A DNA stretch of 64,000 nt from Oceanobacillus timonensis (GCF_900166635.1 NZ_LT800497.1:596303-660302); one strand, 5' to 3'. Shown: positions 1 through 8,849, counted from the first letter of the stretch. Translations and numbers: made by a program. Notes: generated by a model not told the origin, from the letters alone.

Positions 1-1008
1 ATGGATAAGCCAAATCACCGGAAAATACACCAAAGCGTCACACCGAGATTGGGAGGATTAGCCATTTTTATCGGTGCTTTATTTGGGATGCTTTATTTGC
101 AGCCAAGGCATGTTTTTATTGATGAAATTTTGGTTGGTTCGCTTATCATCTTGATTACCGGCGCATTAGATGATAAATATACGATACGTCCGTTGGTTAA
201 ATTATCCGGACAGGTGGTTGCTGCAGGTCTGCTTATTTATGCAGGTTTGATTATTGAGCGGATTACGATCCCGCTCTTAGGTGTTGTGGAGCTCGGCTTT
301 TTGGGCCCGGTCCTTACCTTCTTCTGGATTATTGGAATTACCAACGCCATTAATTTAATTGATGGCCTGGACGGACTGGCTACCGGCGTGACAACCATTG
401 CCATGATCAGTATTTTCGCCATGGCGCTTGTGGATACACAGGTACTTGTCGCTTATTTATGTATTACCTTTATTGGCGCAAATATCGGATTTTTATACCA
501 TAATTTTTATCCTGCTAAGATATATATGGGGGACACGGGATCGAATCTGTTGGGGTATATCGTTGCGATTATTTCTATTTTAGGTTTATTTAAAAACATT
601 ACCTTCTTCAGTTTCATTATTCCGATTGTAATCCTGGCCGTTCCCATCTTTGATACACTGGTGGCGATGATTCGCCGCATGTATAACAAAGAAGGCATCA
701 TGACAGCAGACCGACGTCATATTCATTATCAATTAATCGATGCCGGCTACAGTCACCGGAAAACCGTAGTGATTATTTATCTGTTCAGCGGATTATTTGG
801 GGTGATCGGAATCCTTTTTTCCGAGGCGGATTTAGCCATTTCCCTTATCTTTACCGCTGTGATGATTATTTTATTACATATTTTTGCCGAACTGGCCGGC
901 CTAGTGATGGGTGGAAGAAGACCGGTTGTTACGCTGCTGAGAAGAATCAAGGCATTTTTGTTTAAACCTTTTAAAAAAAGAAAGAAATCAAGAAAAAGCA
1001 GTGACTGA
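1..1008 (+). CDS. tagO: TagO/WecA-type undecaprenyl-phosphate GlcNAc-1-phosphate transferase (5' partial)
   Basis: This is an integral-membrane enzyme of the MraY/WecA/TagO family. It transfers a sugar-1-phosphate from a UDP-sugar to undecaprenyl phosphate and so starts synthesis of a wall glycopolymer on the cytoplasmic face. Visible family motifs are the acidic LDDK near residue 56, NLIDGLDGLATG around 116-127, MGDTGSNLLGY near 175 and the HIHY motif near 240. Alternating hydrophobic segments span the chain and the tail is basic. The ATG at base 1 is probably not the real start. The second TagO copy at 46551 has about 35 extra N-terminal residues before the matching region, so the true 5' end lies outside the window. 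Downstream is a strong hairpin terminator that overlaps the stop codon. Confidence 0.9.
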   Translation: MDKPNHRKIHQSVTPRLGGLAIFIGALFGMLYLQPRHVFIDEILVGSLIILITGALDDKYTIRPLVKLSGQVVAAGLLIYAGLIIERITIPLLGVVELGFLGPVLTFFWIIGITNAINLIDGLDGLATGVTTIAMISIFAMALVDTQVLVAYLCITFIGANIGFLYHNFYPAKIYMGDTGSNLLGYIVAIISILGLFKNITFFSFIIPIVILAVPIFDTLVAMIRRMYNKEGIMTADRRHIHYQLIDAGYSHRKTVVIIYLFSGLFGVIGILFSEADLAISLIFTAVMIILLHIFAELAGLVMGGRRPVVTLLRRIKAFLFKPFKKRKKSRKSSD

Positions 1009-1026
1009 GCATTTGTCACTGCTTTT
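993..1026. terminator. bidirectional terminator between tagO and the convergent dehydrogenase
   Basis: A-rich and T-rich flanks surround the arms AAAAAGCAGTGAC and GTCACTGCTTTTT, which are perfect complements. The tagO stop codon sits in the loop side of the hairpin. It can end transcription from both sides. Confidence 0.85.
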
Positions 1027-1052
1027 TGAATGGAATTAGCGCTATATATCTT

Positions 1053-2363
1053 TTATAAGCTCCAGTATTGGAACCCTTCTGCTTCTAAAGCTTCTCTGCC
1101 GTAAGCACCCTTAATATCGACAAATACTTTATCTTCCGTTCGGTACATTGGCAGATAGTCGCTTGGATCATATTCGCTGTATTCGCGGTGCGGTACCGCT
1201 AAAACAACTGCATCCAAATCGGTTAATTCCTCGTCTGAAACCAAATCAAATCCGAACACTTCTTTGACTTCTTCCGGCTCTGCTTTGGGATCATGTACAA
1301 GCACATTCACACCATATTCGGTTAACTCATCCACAATGTCATTGACCTTGGTATTACGCACATCCGCAACATTTTCTTTGAAAGTCAGTCCAAGAATGGC
1401 AACACGTGCGCCGTCAACCTGCAGTTTGGATTTAATCATTTTCTTGATGATGCTGCTGGCAATATATCTGCCCATGTCATCATTGATTTTTCTGCCGGCT
1501 AAAATAATTTGTGAATGATAACCGAGCTGCTCTGCCCGATAGGTGAAATAGTACGGATCCACTCCGATACAATGTCCGCCGACAAGACCTGGCGTGAACT
1601 TCAAGAAGTTCCATTTCGTACCAGCTGCTTCCAGTACATCATTGGTATCGATCTCCATCTTATTGAAGACTATGGAAAGTTCATTCATAAAAGCAATGTT
1701 AATATCCCGCTGCGAATTCTCAATGACCTTGGCTGCTTCCGCCACTTTAATCGATTTCGCTTCAAAGATACCAGCTTGAATAATAGAACCATATAAAGCG
1801 GAAATTTCTTGTAATGCTTCGTTGTCTGATCCAGACACGATTTTTTGAATCGTTACAAGGGTATTTACCTTATCGCCAGGATTAATTCGTTCCGGCGAAT
1901 AACCGACTTTAAAGTCTTTACCGAATTCGAGTTGCGAGTTATCCTCTAAAATAGGAATGCAGACTTCTTCCGTTGTTCCTGGGTATACAGTTGACTCATA
2001 GACAACAATAGAACCTTTGGAAAGATGCTGTCCTACTGTTTCGCTGGCTGAAATAACCGGTTGTAAATTCGGTGTTTTATCCGAGTTAATCGGTGTCGGC
2101 ACAGCAACGATATGAAAAGTACAATCACTGATATCGCTGGGTGCGCTTGTGAATGTTAAACTTGTATCTTTTAATGCTTCGTCGCCGACTTCATCGGTGA
2201 CATCGATTCCTTTTCGATATTGTGCTACTTTTGCTTCGTTTAGGTCAAAACCGACCACATCATATTTTTTTGCTAATTCTACTGCGAGGGGCAGTCCTAC
2301 ATAACCGAGACCAATAACAGAAACCTTGGCTTGTCTATCTTGAATTTGCTGAAATAGATTCAT
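1053..2363 (-). CDS. UDP-N-acetylhexosamine 6-dehydrogenase (TviB/WbpO/CapL-like)
   Basis: This is an NAD-dependent nucleotide-sugar dehydrogenase that oxidises C6 of a UDP-N-acetyl sugar to the uronate. The N-terminal Rossmann motif is VIGLGYVGLP near residue 16. The central domain carries the catalytic-cysteine motif GGHCIGVDPYY near 262, and the C-terminal domain has LGLTFKENVADVRNTK. The YSPERINPGD and TKWNFLKFTPGLV stretches are those of the TviB/WbpO subgroup rather than of UDP-glucose dehydrogenase. Preference for GlcNAc over GalNAc cannot be read from the sequence. The gene is divergent from galU and convergent with tagO. A GGCAGG ribosome site precedes the ATG. It would supply an acidic amino sugar for the polymer made here. 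Confidence 0.87.
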   Translation of the reverse strand: MNLFQQIQDRQAKVSVIGLGYVGLPLAVELAKKYDVVGFDLNEAKVAQYRKGIDVTDEVGDEALKDTSLTFTSAPSDISDCTFHIVAVPTPINSDKTPNLQPVISASETVGQHLSKGSIVVYESTVYPGTTEEVCIPILEDNSQLEFGKDFKVGYSPERINPGDKVNTLVTIQKIVSGSDNEALQEISALYGSIIQAGIFEAKSIKVAEAAKVIENSQRDINIAFMNELSIVFNKMEIDTNDVLEAAGTKWNFLKFTPGLVGGHCIGVDPYYFTYRAEQLGYHSQIILAGRKINDDMGRYIASSIIKKMIKSKLQVDGARVAILGLTFKENVADVRNTKVNDIVDELTEYGVNVLVHDPKAEPEEVKEVFGFDLVSDEELTDLDAVVLAVPHREYSEYDPSDYLPMYRTEDKVFVDIKGAYGREALEAEGFQYWSL

Positions 2364-2470
2364 TTGTCTAGCCTGCCTTTTTATATAAATTCATGCAACA
2401 TATTGCTGGTTACATCATCGTTCATACCTTACATAGGATATATCATAAAAAAATCTTACTCCATCCATAT

Positions 2471-2499
2471 TATACAATTATTCATTTTAGATGTATAGT
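2471..2499 (+). promoter_or_regulatory. candidate sigma-A promoter for galU
   Basis: TATACA (2471-2476) and TATAGT (2494-2499) are 17 bp apart, about 55 bp before the galU start, in an AT-rich divergent intergenic region. The match to TTGACA/TATAAT is moderate, so this is a candidate only. Confidence 0.35.
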
Positions 2500-2554
2500 A
2501 AATGGTAGATAAACCTAATGAAGGATCAACAAAAACACACTGGAGGTGAACGGG

Positions 2555-3436
2555 ATGACAGTAAAAAAAGCCATTATTCCAGCTGCGGGTCTGGGCACGA
2601 GATTTTTACCGGCAACGAAAGCCCAGCCAAAGGAAATGCTTCCCATTGTCGATAAACCGACGATTCAATATATTGTAGAGGAAGCAGCAGCCTCTGGAAT
2701 AGAGGACGTCATTATTATTTCCGGAAGAGGCAAACGTGCGATTGAAGATCATTTTGATAAATCCTATGAATTAGAAGAAAAACTGGAGCAGAAACAGGAC
2801 CTGGAGACATTGGAAGAAGTCAGAAGTATCTCCGGGCTGGCGAACATTCACTATATCCGTCAAAAAGAGCCGCTTGGACTTGGGCATGCTATTGGCTGTG
2901 CCAGTGCATTTATCGGCAATGAACCCTTCGCTGTCTTGCTTGGGGATGATATTGTTGTATCGGAAAAGCCATGCCTGAAGCAGCTGATTGATGTTTACGA
3001 AGAATATCATACAGCTGTGATTGGAGCTCATTCTGTTCCTTGGGAAAATATCTCGAAATACGGTGTCATTGACCCGGAAAATAAAGAAGAGACATCAGAG
3101 AGAACACGCTTTGTTCATGATTTTGTAGAAAAACCGGCAGCAGGAGAAGCGCCGTCAAACTTGGCGATTATGGGAAGATATATTTTAACGCCGGAAATCT
3201 TCTCTATCTTACAAACGCTCCCGCCTGGAAAGGATAATGAAATTCAGCTGACAGATGCGCTAAAAGAGCTGAACCGGAAGCAGGAAGTTGTTGCTTACAA
3301 TTTTGAGGGCAGACGGTATGATGTGGGGAACAAGTTTGGTTTTATACAAGCAACCATTGATTTTGCGCTGGATAGAGCTGATTTGAAAGATAGTGTGATG
3401 GCGTATATGAAAACGAAAATAAAGAAAGAAGAATAG
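2555..3436 (+). CDS. galU: UTP-glucose-1-phosphate uridylyltransferase
   Basis: This cytoplasmic enzyme makes UDP-glucose from UTP and glucose-1-phosphate. It is the precursor step for the UDP-glucose dehydrogenase at 59940 and for glucosylated wall polymers. The nucleotide-binding signature [21 protein letters not shown] lies at the N-terminus, followed by [16 protein letters not shown] and a central LLGDDIV. The C-terminal region has [15 protein letters not shown] and [12 protein letters not shown], all typical of GalU/GtaB. The length of 293 aa is normal. A GTG at 2546 extends the frame, but it overlaps the GGAGG ribosome site. The ATG at 2555, about 8 bases downstream of that site, is therefore chosen. 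It ends at a terminator hairpin. Confidence 0.95.
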   Translation: MTVKKAIIPAAGLGTRFLPATKAQPKEMLPIVDKPTIQYIVEEAAASGIEDVIIISGRGKRAIEDHFDKSYELEEKLEQKQDLETLEEVRSISGLANIHYIRQKEPLGLGHAIGCASAFIGNEPFAVLLGDDIVVSEKPCLKQLIDVYEEYHTAVIGAHSVPWENISKYGVIDPENKEETSERTRFVHDFVEKPAAGEAPSNLAIMGRYILTPEIFSILQTLPPGKDNEIQLTDALKELNRKQEVVAYNFEGRRYDVGNKFGFIQATIDFALDRADLKDSVMAYMKTKIKKEE

Positions 3437-3443
3437 GAAGGAG

Positions 3444-3489
3444 AGAATGCAGGCTGGATAATAGTTTGCATTCTTTTTTGTACCTGCAA
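3444..3489 (+). terminator. terminator of galU
   Basis: AGAATGCA and TGCATTCT arms flank a 25-base loop and are followed by a T run directly after the galU stop. Confidence 0.7.
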
Positions 3490-3645
3490 AATATATAGTT
3501 AAAAAAGAAGTATCCAAAACTATATTCAGAAATTTAAAATAAGAAGGAAGAATGTGTTTTTTTGAATAGTGGGAATTTATATTTTGTGGTAGACTTATTA
3601 AGAGCATAAGGCGGGCAAGCACGTATCTTATGCAACCAAAAACTT

Positions 3646-3691
3646 CCCCAAGTTGGCACTAGCCAACTGAAAGGAGGTGACTCCCTTGGGG
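3646..3691 (+). promoter_or_regulatory. nested RNA stem enclosing the ribosome site and start of the small ORF
   Basis: An inner perfect hairpin AGTTGGC-ACTA-GCCAACT (3651-3668) precedes the Shine-Dalgarno AAAGGAGGTGA. An outer pairing of CCCCA (3646-3650) with TGGGG (3687-3691) traps the ribosome site and the TTG start. This geometry suggests translational occlusion, as in several type I toxin messages. The function is inferred. Confidence 0.55.
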
Positions 3692-3814
3692 CAAAAAGAA
3701 AGTCGCACAGTAAAAAGAAAGCGAGAAAGACAACAAAAAGGAACGGTTGTTATCAAAGGATTAACCACCCTTATAAAAGATATAGCTGTTCTCCTTAAGT
3801 TGTACTTGTCGTAA
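3686..3814 (+). CDS. small basic/hydrophobic peptide, 42 aa, unknown (possible type I toxin-like)
   Basis: The reading frame starts at TTG with a near-perfect AAAGGAGGTGA ribosome site 5-6 bases upstream and encodes 42 residues. The first half is strongly basic (KRKRERQQK). The second half, from about residue 20, is an amphipathic or hydrophobic stretch (VVIKGLTTLIKDIAVLLKLYL). I do not recognise a family. Its start codon lies in a stem, a hairpin terminator follows immediately, and a consensus promoter points at it from the other strand. That arrangement resembles type I toxin-antitoxin loci. An alternative is a leader peptide or a decayed fragment. A GTG at 3677 is in frame but lies inside the ribosome site. 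Confidence 0.5.
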   Translation: MGQKESRTVKRKRERQQKGTVVIKGLTTLIKDIAVLLKLYLS

Positions 3815-3832
3815 ATAAAAAAATTTTTCCGT

Positions 3833-3858
3833 CCTCTATATTATAGAGGGCGTTTTTT
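3833..3858 (+). terminator. terminator of the small ORF
   Basis: CCTCTA-TATT-TAGAGG followed by GCGTTTTTT, 18 bases after the stop codon of the 42-residue ORF. Confidence 0.8.
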
Positions 3859-3861
3859 CAA

Positions 3862-3932
3862 AAAAAAAGCTGGGAACCACCCCAACTTTTTTTATTCGCC
3901 CTTGAAGCGAAAATCGCACAATAATTTTTTAC
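3862..3932 (-). ncRNA. candidate short antisense RNA convergent with the small ORF
   Basis: A strong minus-strand promoter at 3939-3968 would start a transcript near 3932. It would run about 70 bases to the hairpin AAGTTGGG-GTGGTT-CCCAGCTT followed by eight T on that strand (3861-3893). If that terminator leaks, it reads antisense into the 3' end of the small ORF message. No ORF is visible in it. Expression is inferred from promoter and terminator only. Confidence 0.5.
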
Positions 3933-3938
3933 ACCCTT

Positions 3939-3968
3939 ATTATAATAGTATTCAATACGTTGAGTCAA
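3939..3968 (-). promoter_or_regulatory. sigma-A promoter reading towards the small ORF
   Basis: On the minus strand TTGACT (3968-3963) is followed after 18 bp by a perfect TATAAT (3944-3939). Confidence 0.65.
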
Positions 3969-4070
3969 GAAATATTATTCTTGCGAGCAAGCATGCGTTT
4001 TTAATAAGGGTTCTATATAACTATACCCTTATAAGGTGTATTTTATGCATGTTATTCATCTAAAATAAAA

Positions 4071-4108
4071 AATGAAACAAAGCCTGTCATCCCTTTGTTT
4101 CATTTTTT
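4071..4108. terminator. bidirectional hairpin
   Basis: AATGAAACAAAG and CTTTGTTTCATT arms are separated by a short loop, with A-rich and T-rich flanks. It isolates the glycosyltransferase operon from upstream transcription. The stretch 3437-4239 otherwise holds only the small ORF and its antisense unit. Confidence 0.75.
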
Positions 4109-4182
4109 ATGGCTTATCAACTGCTATCAAGCCTTTTTTTACAAAATATTCACTGTCGAAAATTTATTTATCGGTACCCCTA

Positions 4183-4191
4183 TGTTATAAT
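4183..4191 (+). promoter_or_regulatory. extended -10 promoter of the glycosyltransferase operon
   Basis: TGTTATAAT is a perfect extended -10 element about 50 bases before the start at 4240. The -35 region (TTTATT near 4163) is weak, as is usual with extended -10 promoters. Confidence 0.6.
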
Positions 4192-4239
4192 GCTTCTGGG
4201 TAAAATATCGACAAATTACTTTGAAGAGGAATGAAAAAC

Positions 4240-5364
4240 ATGGGGGAAAAGAAAAAAATATTTTTCTTTATATATCAGTTGGGGTCTGGCGGTGCGGCGC
4301 GAACGATGCTGAATCTGTTAAATAACATGGATTTAGACGAGTTTGAACCGACATTGATCACCTTGAATTATGAAGGGGATTATGAAAAATACTTAAAAGA
4401 AGAAATTACTTTTATCAAACTGCCGACCAGAAGATTGCGTTCGGGAATTATCCCTTTTTCTAAAATAATCAAAAAGGAAAAGCCCGATATCGTCTTCAGT
4501 ACCATCCCTAACTATAACCTCATTGCGATTGCAGCAAGACTGCTGTCCGGTCACAAAGCAAAAAATATTGTCCGGGAAGCAGCGTTATTAGGAACAGAAG
4601 GAACATTTAATGCGAACCTGAAATTATATGGATTGGCCTACCGATTTTCGAAAAAAGTCGTTGCCCTTTCAGAAGGGGTGCGGCAGAATATCATTCAAAA
4701 CTACAAAGTAAATCCGAAAAAAGTAGAGGTTATTTATAACCCGGTCGATATGGAAAATATAGAATCCTTGATGAAGCAAGGTGAAATTGCCGAGGAACAT
4801 CAATCTAAATTTGATAACCCGAATGAAAAAGTAATTATTACAGCAGGACGTCTGGTAGATGATAAAGATCAGGCGACGTTGATTCGTGCTTTTGCAATAT
4901 TACGTGAAAACATCGCAGCTAAGCTCATCATTCTCGGTGAAGGAGAACTGGAAGAGAAGCTGAAAAACCAAGTCAAAGCAGAGAATCTGGAGCACGCTGT
5001 ATATTTTGCAGGCTTTCAGGAAAATCCATATGTTTACTTTCATAACGCGGATATTTTTGTATTATCCTCCAAAAGAGAAGGGTTCGGGCATGTGCTGACA
5101 GAGGCACTTGCGACCAGAGTTCCGATTATCTCCACCGATGCCAGGCCTGGCGCAGCCGAAGTTCTGGACAATGGCAGATACGGTGTAATGACACCAGTAG
5201 GAGATGCAGAGGCACTTGCTGTACAAATGGAAGATGTTTTAAACTGGGATAATGAAAAAAGAACCCAAGTCACGGAAAAGGGATGGGAAAGAGCAGCATC
5301 CTTTCGTGCAGAGAAGATTGTTAAAGAATATGAAATGCTCTTTAATCAAACGATTGATCAATAA
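4240..5364 (+). CDS. glycosyltransferase family 4
   Basis: This is a GT-B fold glycosyltransferase that probably adds one sugar from an activated donor to the lipid-linked wall polymer in the cytoplasm. The N-terminal domain has LGSGGAARTMLNLL, which is typical of GT4 acceptor domains. The C-terminal domain has ITAGRLVDDKDQATLIRAF near residue 205 and LGEGELEEKLK. The donor-binding EX7E-type motif appears as SSKREGFGHVLTEALA. The length of 374 aa is normal. The ATG at 4240 is preferred to that at 4231 because the GAAGAGGA ribosome site abuts the latter. The next glycosyltransferase follows after 32 bases, so the two are probably cotranscribed. Donor and linkage are unknown. Confidence 0.88.
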   Translation: MGEKKKIFFFIYQLGSGGAARTMLNLLNNMDLDEFEPTLITLNYEGDYEKYLKEEITFIKLPTRRLRSGIIPFSKIIKKEKPDIVFSTIPNYNLIAIAARLLSGHKAKNIVREAALLGTEGTFNANLKLYGLAYRFSKKVVALSEGVRQNIIQNYKVNPKKVEVIYNPVDMENIESLMKQGEIAEEHQSKFDNPNEKVIITAGRLVDDKDQATLIRAFAILRENIAAKLIILGEGELEEKLKNQVKAENLEHAVYFAGFQENPYVYFHNADIFVLSSKREGFGHVLTEALATRVPIISTDARPGAAEVLDNGRYGVMTPVGDAEALAVQMEDVLNWDNEKRTQVTEKGWERAASFRAEKIVKEYEMLFNQTIDQ

Positions 5365-5396
5365 CAAGGAATAACAAAATAGAGAGGACAGCTGCA

Positions 5397-6521
5397 ATGA
5401 ATGAAGGAAAACGTGTTGTTCATTTAACGACAGTACATCACCCTCATGATCCGAGAATTTATCATAAGGAATGTAAATCATTAAAAAAAGCTGGATTCGA
5501 TGTATACTTAATTGCCAAAGAAACAGAAGCAGGTGTCGACAAAGAGAGCGGCATCAAGCATATTCCCATCAAAGATTATACAAGCAGATGGGACCGGATG
5601 ACCAAAGGCGCCTGGATGCTTTATAAACAGGCGAAGAAATTAAATGCCGATGTCTATCATTTTCATGATCCGGAACTGCTGCCAGTTGCATGGCTGCTCA
5701 AAAAGAACCGGAATCATGTGATTTATGATATTCATGAAGACTACATCACAAGCATGTTGCAAAAAGAGTATTTACCAAAACCGGTCCGTAAACTTGTTGC
5801 GAAAGTATATAAGAAAATGGAACAGTTTTTTACTAAAAAGATGGAATTGGTCCTTGCAGAAAAGTATTATAAGGATATCTATCCAAACGGTGACTGCGTT
5901 TTAAATTATCCGATGGTAAACACGGCCTTTTTAGAGCACCAACGTAAAGGGGAAACCGAAGATAAAGTCATTTATACAGGGAATGTAACTGATGTGCGCG
6001 GTGCGTTTTTGCATGCCAAACTGCCGTTAATAGATGATAACATCGCTATGCATTATATTGGGAAATGCTCCACGGAGTTTGCAGACGAAATTTACCGCAT
6101 TGCCGGGGATCAGTCAGACCGGATTCATATTAAAGGGGTGGACCAATACATTCCTAAAGAAGAAATTGAACAAGCTTACCTGAACCATAATTGGCTGGCA
6201 GGGGTTGCGATTTTTCCGGAAACGGAGCATTATATGAAGAAAGAATTAACCAAGTTCTTTGAGTATATGAATGCCGGTATTCCAATTATCTGCTCCAATT
6301 TCCCGGTCTGGAAGAATTTTATCGACCAGTATCAATGCGGCATCACGGTTGACCCGCATAATGACCAGGAGATTAAACATGCACTGGACGATATAAGAAA
6401 TCATCCAGAGGCCGCAAAGAGAATGGGCGAAAACGGTAAAAAAGCCGTTCAGGAACAACTGAACTGGGGCACAGAAGAAAAGAAACTGATAAATATCTAT
6501 CAGCGTTTATTGAATAAATAG
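5397..6521 (+). CDS. glycosyltransferase (GT4-like, GT-B fold)
   Basis: A 374-residue protein with VVHLTTVHHPHDPRIYHKECKSL at the N-terminus (a common GT4-like opening) and FHDPELLPVAWLL and YDIHEDY near residues 85-115. C-terminally it has a weaker donor site (FPETEHYMKKELTKFFEYMNAGIPIICSNFPVWK), where the usual EX7E is only partly recognisable. It sits between two other glycosyltransferases with 15-32 base gaps. It therefore belongs to the same assembly operon and probably adds a sugar to the same lipid-linked chain. The start has a GAGAGGAC ribosome site. The sugar specificity cannot be told. Confidence 0.82.
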   Translation: MNEGKRVVHLTTVHHPHDPRIYHKECKSLKKAGFDVYLIAKETEAGVDKESGIKHIPIKDYTSRWDRMTKGAWMLYKQAKKLNADVYHFHDPELLPVAWLLKKNRNHVIYDIHEDYITSMLQKEYLPKPVRKLVAKVYKKMEQFFTKKMELVLAEKYYKDIYPNGDCVLNYPMVNTAFLEHQRKGETEDKVIYTGNVTDVRGAFLHAKLPLIDDNIAMHYIGKCSTEFADEIYRIAGDQSDRIHIKGVDQYIPKEEIEQAYLNHNWLAGVAIFPETEHYMKKELTKFFEYMNAGIPIICSNFPVWKNFIDQYQCGITVDPHNDQEIKHALDDIRNHPEAAKRMGENGKKAVQEQLNWGTEEKKLINIYQRLLNK

Positions 6522-6536
6522 GACGAGATAAAGTGG

Positions 6537-7322
6537 GTGAACAGTTTGAGAGACAAAAAACCAATCATCTCTGTCATTACGCCAACCTATAATTCCGAAA
6601 GATTTATTGCCGAAACGATTGAATCGGTGCAGGCACAAACTTTTACGGATTGGGAAATGAACATTGTTGATGATTGCTCGACAGACCGGACGGCAGAAAT
6701 AGTGAAAAGCTATGCCGAAGAAGATAATCGCATTCATTTAACCGTATTAACAGAAAATCAAGGTTCGGCCATCTCGCGCAATACAGCAATGGATCAGGCA
6801 AAAGGACGCTATTTTGCCTTTTTGGACAGCGATGATTTATGGCTGCCCGAAAAATTGGAGAAACAGCTCGCCTTTATGCAGGATAACGGAGCCGCCTTTT
6901 CCTTCACACAATATGTGCGCATGAATGAAGACGGCACAGATACCGGTGCAATCAGCACAGCACCAGCAACCGTGATGTATGAAGACCTCATGAAGCGCTG
7001 CGTTATAGGGTGCTTGACGGTAATGCTGGACCGTGAAAGAATTGGCGAACGGCGCATGGTAAATATCCGTACCAGACAAGACTATGCCTTCTGGCTGGAA
7101 ATTACAAAAGCCGGCTACTTTGCATACGGCCTTCCAGAAGTACTGGCCAGATATCGACTAGTAGGCAACTCCATTTCCAGCAACAAATGGCAAGCAGCAA
7201 AACGAAACTGGTACGTATTCCGGGAAGTAGAACAACAACCCCTTCCCCAAACCCTATACTACTTCACCCATTACGTAACCCGTTCCCTAAAGGACTTACT
7301 AAAATGGAATGCGAAGAAGTAG
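6537..7322 (+). CDS. glycosyltransferase family 2
   Basis: This is a GT-A fold enzyme of 261 aa. The N-terminal VITPTYNSERFIAETIESVQAQTFTDWE, IVDDCSTD near residue 45 and the metal-binding LDSDDLWLPEKLE near 98 identify family GT2. The C-terminal part contains TRQDYAFWLEI, which resembles the catalytic ED/QD region of teichuronic-acid and TuaG-like transferases. It is the last gene of the first glycosyltransferase run. The GTG at 6537 is used; a TTG nine bases later is an alternative, because the ribosome site is weak. It probably acts on the same polymer as its two upstream neighbours. Confidence 0.87.
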   Translation: MNSLRDKKPIISVITPTYNSERFIAETIESVQAQTFTDWEMNIVDDCSTDRTAEIVKSYAEEDNRIHLTVLTENQGSAISRNTAMDQAKGRYFAFLDSDDLWLPEKLEKQLAFMQDNGAAFSFTQYVRMNEDGTDTGAISTAPATVMYEDLMKRCVIGCLTVMLDRERIGERRMVNIRTRQDYAFWLEITKAGYFAYGLPEVLARYRLVGNSISSNKWQAAKRNWYVFREVEQQPLPQTLYYFTHYVTRSLKDLLKWNAKK

Positions 7323-7946
7323 AGAAGAAATAACATTTATAATAAGTAAACAACAACGAAACCTTTAGCAAATAGTTTTGGTTAATATAAGTAGTTACAG
7401 CAATGTTGTCAGGGTACTAAAATGGAGTGTAGGTGGTAGGTAATATCTGCGGGCGGAATTTTGGAGCTGTAGCGATTATTGAATTTAAATAAATTTGCCA
7501 ACCATTAATTTTGTTGATGAGAACTGATTATTAAATTATAATTTTGTTTTGCAATAAAAAAGTTAAATGCTGTAAGTAGCGGAGGAAAAACACGGAGACT
7601 CCTGTGGGAAAGCGTAGTGTGAAGACCCCGCAGAAAAAAGTGAACTTCTTTTTTCGAGGAGGCTGAGGACAAGCCCACGGAAAGCGTAGTGTTTTTCCGT
7701 AGCGGTTGCCAGAAAGCTAAATAACTTTTAACACAATCACACAAACAGTATAAACGAAACAATGTAATGCCACTTATACCATTTTAATCAACAACATTAT
7801 TTTAGTGTATAATAGCAACCATGCTCAGGAAACCTTCTAATAAGGAACCTGACAAAGAAACGATGAAAAAAGCCCTTTCCCGTTAGGACAACCACAACAT
7901 GTCCACACTGGAAAGCATTGAAACAATTAGGCGGTGTCAAATTACA
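7323..7946 (+). other. non-coding stretch with an interspersed repeat
   Basis: About 620 bases before tagG hold no convincing gene. The main content is the repeat at 7578-7706. Near 7808 there is a TATAAT with a weak upstream hexamer that could be the tagG promoter. A short in-frame N-terminal extension of tagG (from 7899) is judged non-coding. Confidence 0.5.
7578..7706. repeat. Bacillaceae-type palindromic intergenic repeat, copy 1
   Basis: The element opens with GCGGAGGAAAAACACGGAGA and closes with GAAAGCGTAGTGTTTTTCC, so its termini are inverted (GGAAAAACAC / GTGTTTTTCC). A second, longer copy lies at 10565-10768 in the same orientation. It resembles the REP-like ggaggctgag / cccacggaaagcg repeats that are common between Bacillaceae genes. 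Confidence 0.8.
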
Positions 7947-8723
7947 ATGAAAAACTATATACAAGAGATTTTACGTAGAAAAGATTTACTATTCTACCTC
8001 GTAAAGTCCGGACTCAAAGCAGAACACCGAAACAGCTATCTCGGCTACTTCTGGTGGCTGCTCGATCCGTTATTAAACGTACTCGTATTTTACTTTTTAG
8101 TCGTCATTATCTTAGATCGCGGCGGAGAAAATTTTGGTTTATTCCTGGTCGTCGGTTTAGTGGTCTGGAGATGGGTATCCACCAGCATGAACTCAGCTTC
8201 TAAATCGATTTTAAGATACAGTTCGATTATAAACCAAGTATATTTGCCAAAATCAATATTTCCAATATCCTTTACACTGACGCAATTATTTAACTTTGGA
8301 TTTGGATTAATTGTCATTGCAGGGTTTCTGATAGGATATGGTGTGTTTCCGGATTGGCATGTAATTTATTTACCAGTCCTTATCCTGATACAGCTGACAT
8401 TCCACTTAATGCTGGGACTTGTCTTAGGCTATGCCACCATATTTGTTCGGGACATCGACAACTTACTCAGTTACGTGACAAGACTCTTTTTCTACGCATC
8501 CCCAATTATTTGGGAAGGCGGACGCTTGCCGCCGGAATATAGTTTCTTTGTCGATATTAACCCGATAGCGGTTATGGTAACATCCTACCGTGATATTTTA
8601 ATGTATCATCGGGCACCAGATTTTCTGGGGCTGGGCATCATTTTCGTTGCCAGCTTAGCAATCTGTGTCTACATGATTTATTATTACAGTAAGAACGAAC
8701 ACAAGATTATTAAAGCACTATAG
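7947..8723 (+). CDS. tagG: TagG-like ABC-2 polymer exporter permease
   Basis: This is a membrane permease that, with the ATPase encoded next, flips a lipid-linked wall polymer across the membrane. About six hydrophobic segments are visible, preceded by the cytoplasmic RRKDLLFYLVKSGLK motif. The motifs YLGYFWWLLDPLLNVLVFYF and FFYASPIIWEGGRLPPEY are characteristic of TagG/KpsM/Wzm permeases. The start chosen gives 258 aa and the usual family N-terminus (MKNYIQEILRRKDLL). An upstream in-frame ATG at 7899 lacks homologous residues. The gene is followed at 126 bases by the ATPase gene, with a hairpin in between. B. subtilis TagGH exports teichoic acid; here the cargo could equally be a uronate-containing chain. 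Confidence 0.88.
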   Translation: MKNYIQEILRRKDLLFYLVKSGLKAEHRNSYLGYFWWLLDPLLNVLVFYFLVVIILDRGGENFGLFLVVGLVVWRWVSTSMNSASKSILRYSSIINQVYLPKSIFPISFTLTQLFNFGFGLIVIAGFLIGYGVFPDWHVIYLPVLILIQLTFHLMLGLVLGYATIFVRDIDNLLSYVTRLFFYASPIIWEGGRLPPEYSFFVDINPIAVMVTSYRDILMYHRAPDFLGLGIIFVASLAICVYMIYYYSKNEHKIIKAL

Positions 8724-8752
8724 TTCATCATGCCCGTAGCACGCTGTGTATT

Positions 8753-8782
8753 TCCCTCTCTCTTTATAAGGGGAGAGGGTTT
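8753..8782 (+). terminator. intergenic hairpin between permease and ATPase genes
   Basis: CCCTCTC arms pair with GAGAGGG around an AT-rich loop, followed by TTTTA. It may attenuate or process the transcript between tagG and the ATPase gene. Confidence 0.45.
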
Positions 8783-8849
8783 TACAGCATGCAGGAGCAG
8801 GTTTTTGTACCAAAATGAGAAGCTATTGTGTTATAAAAGAGGTTTTATT

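Noticed and set aside
7899..7946. N-terminal extension of tagG from an upstream ATG
   Set aside because: The extra 16 residues match nothing in the family and the internal ATG gives the normal N-terminus.
8730..8849. 40-residue N-terminal extension of the tandem ABC ATPase
   Set aside because: It reads through a GC-rich intergenic hairpin and has no ribosome site.
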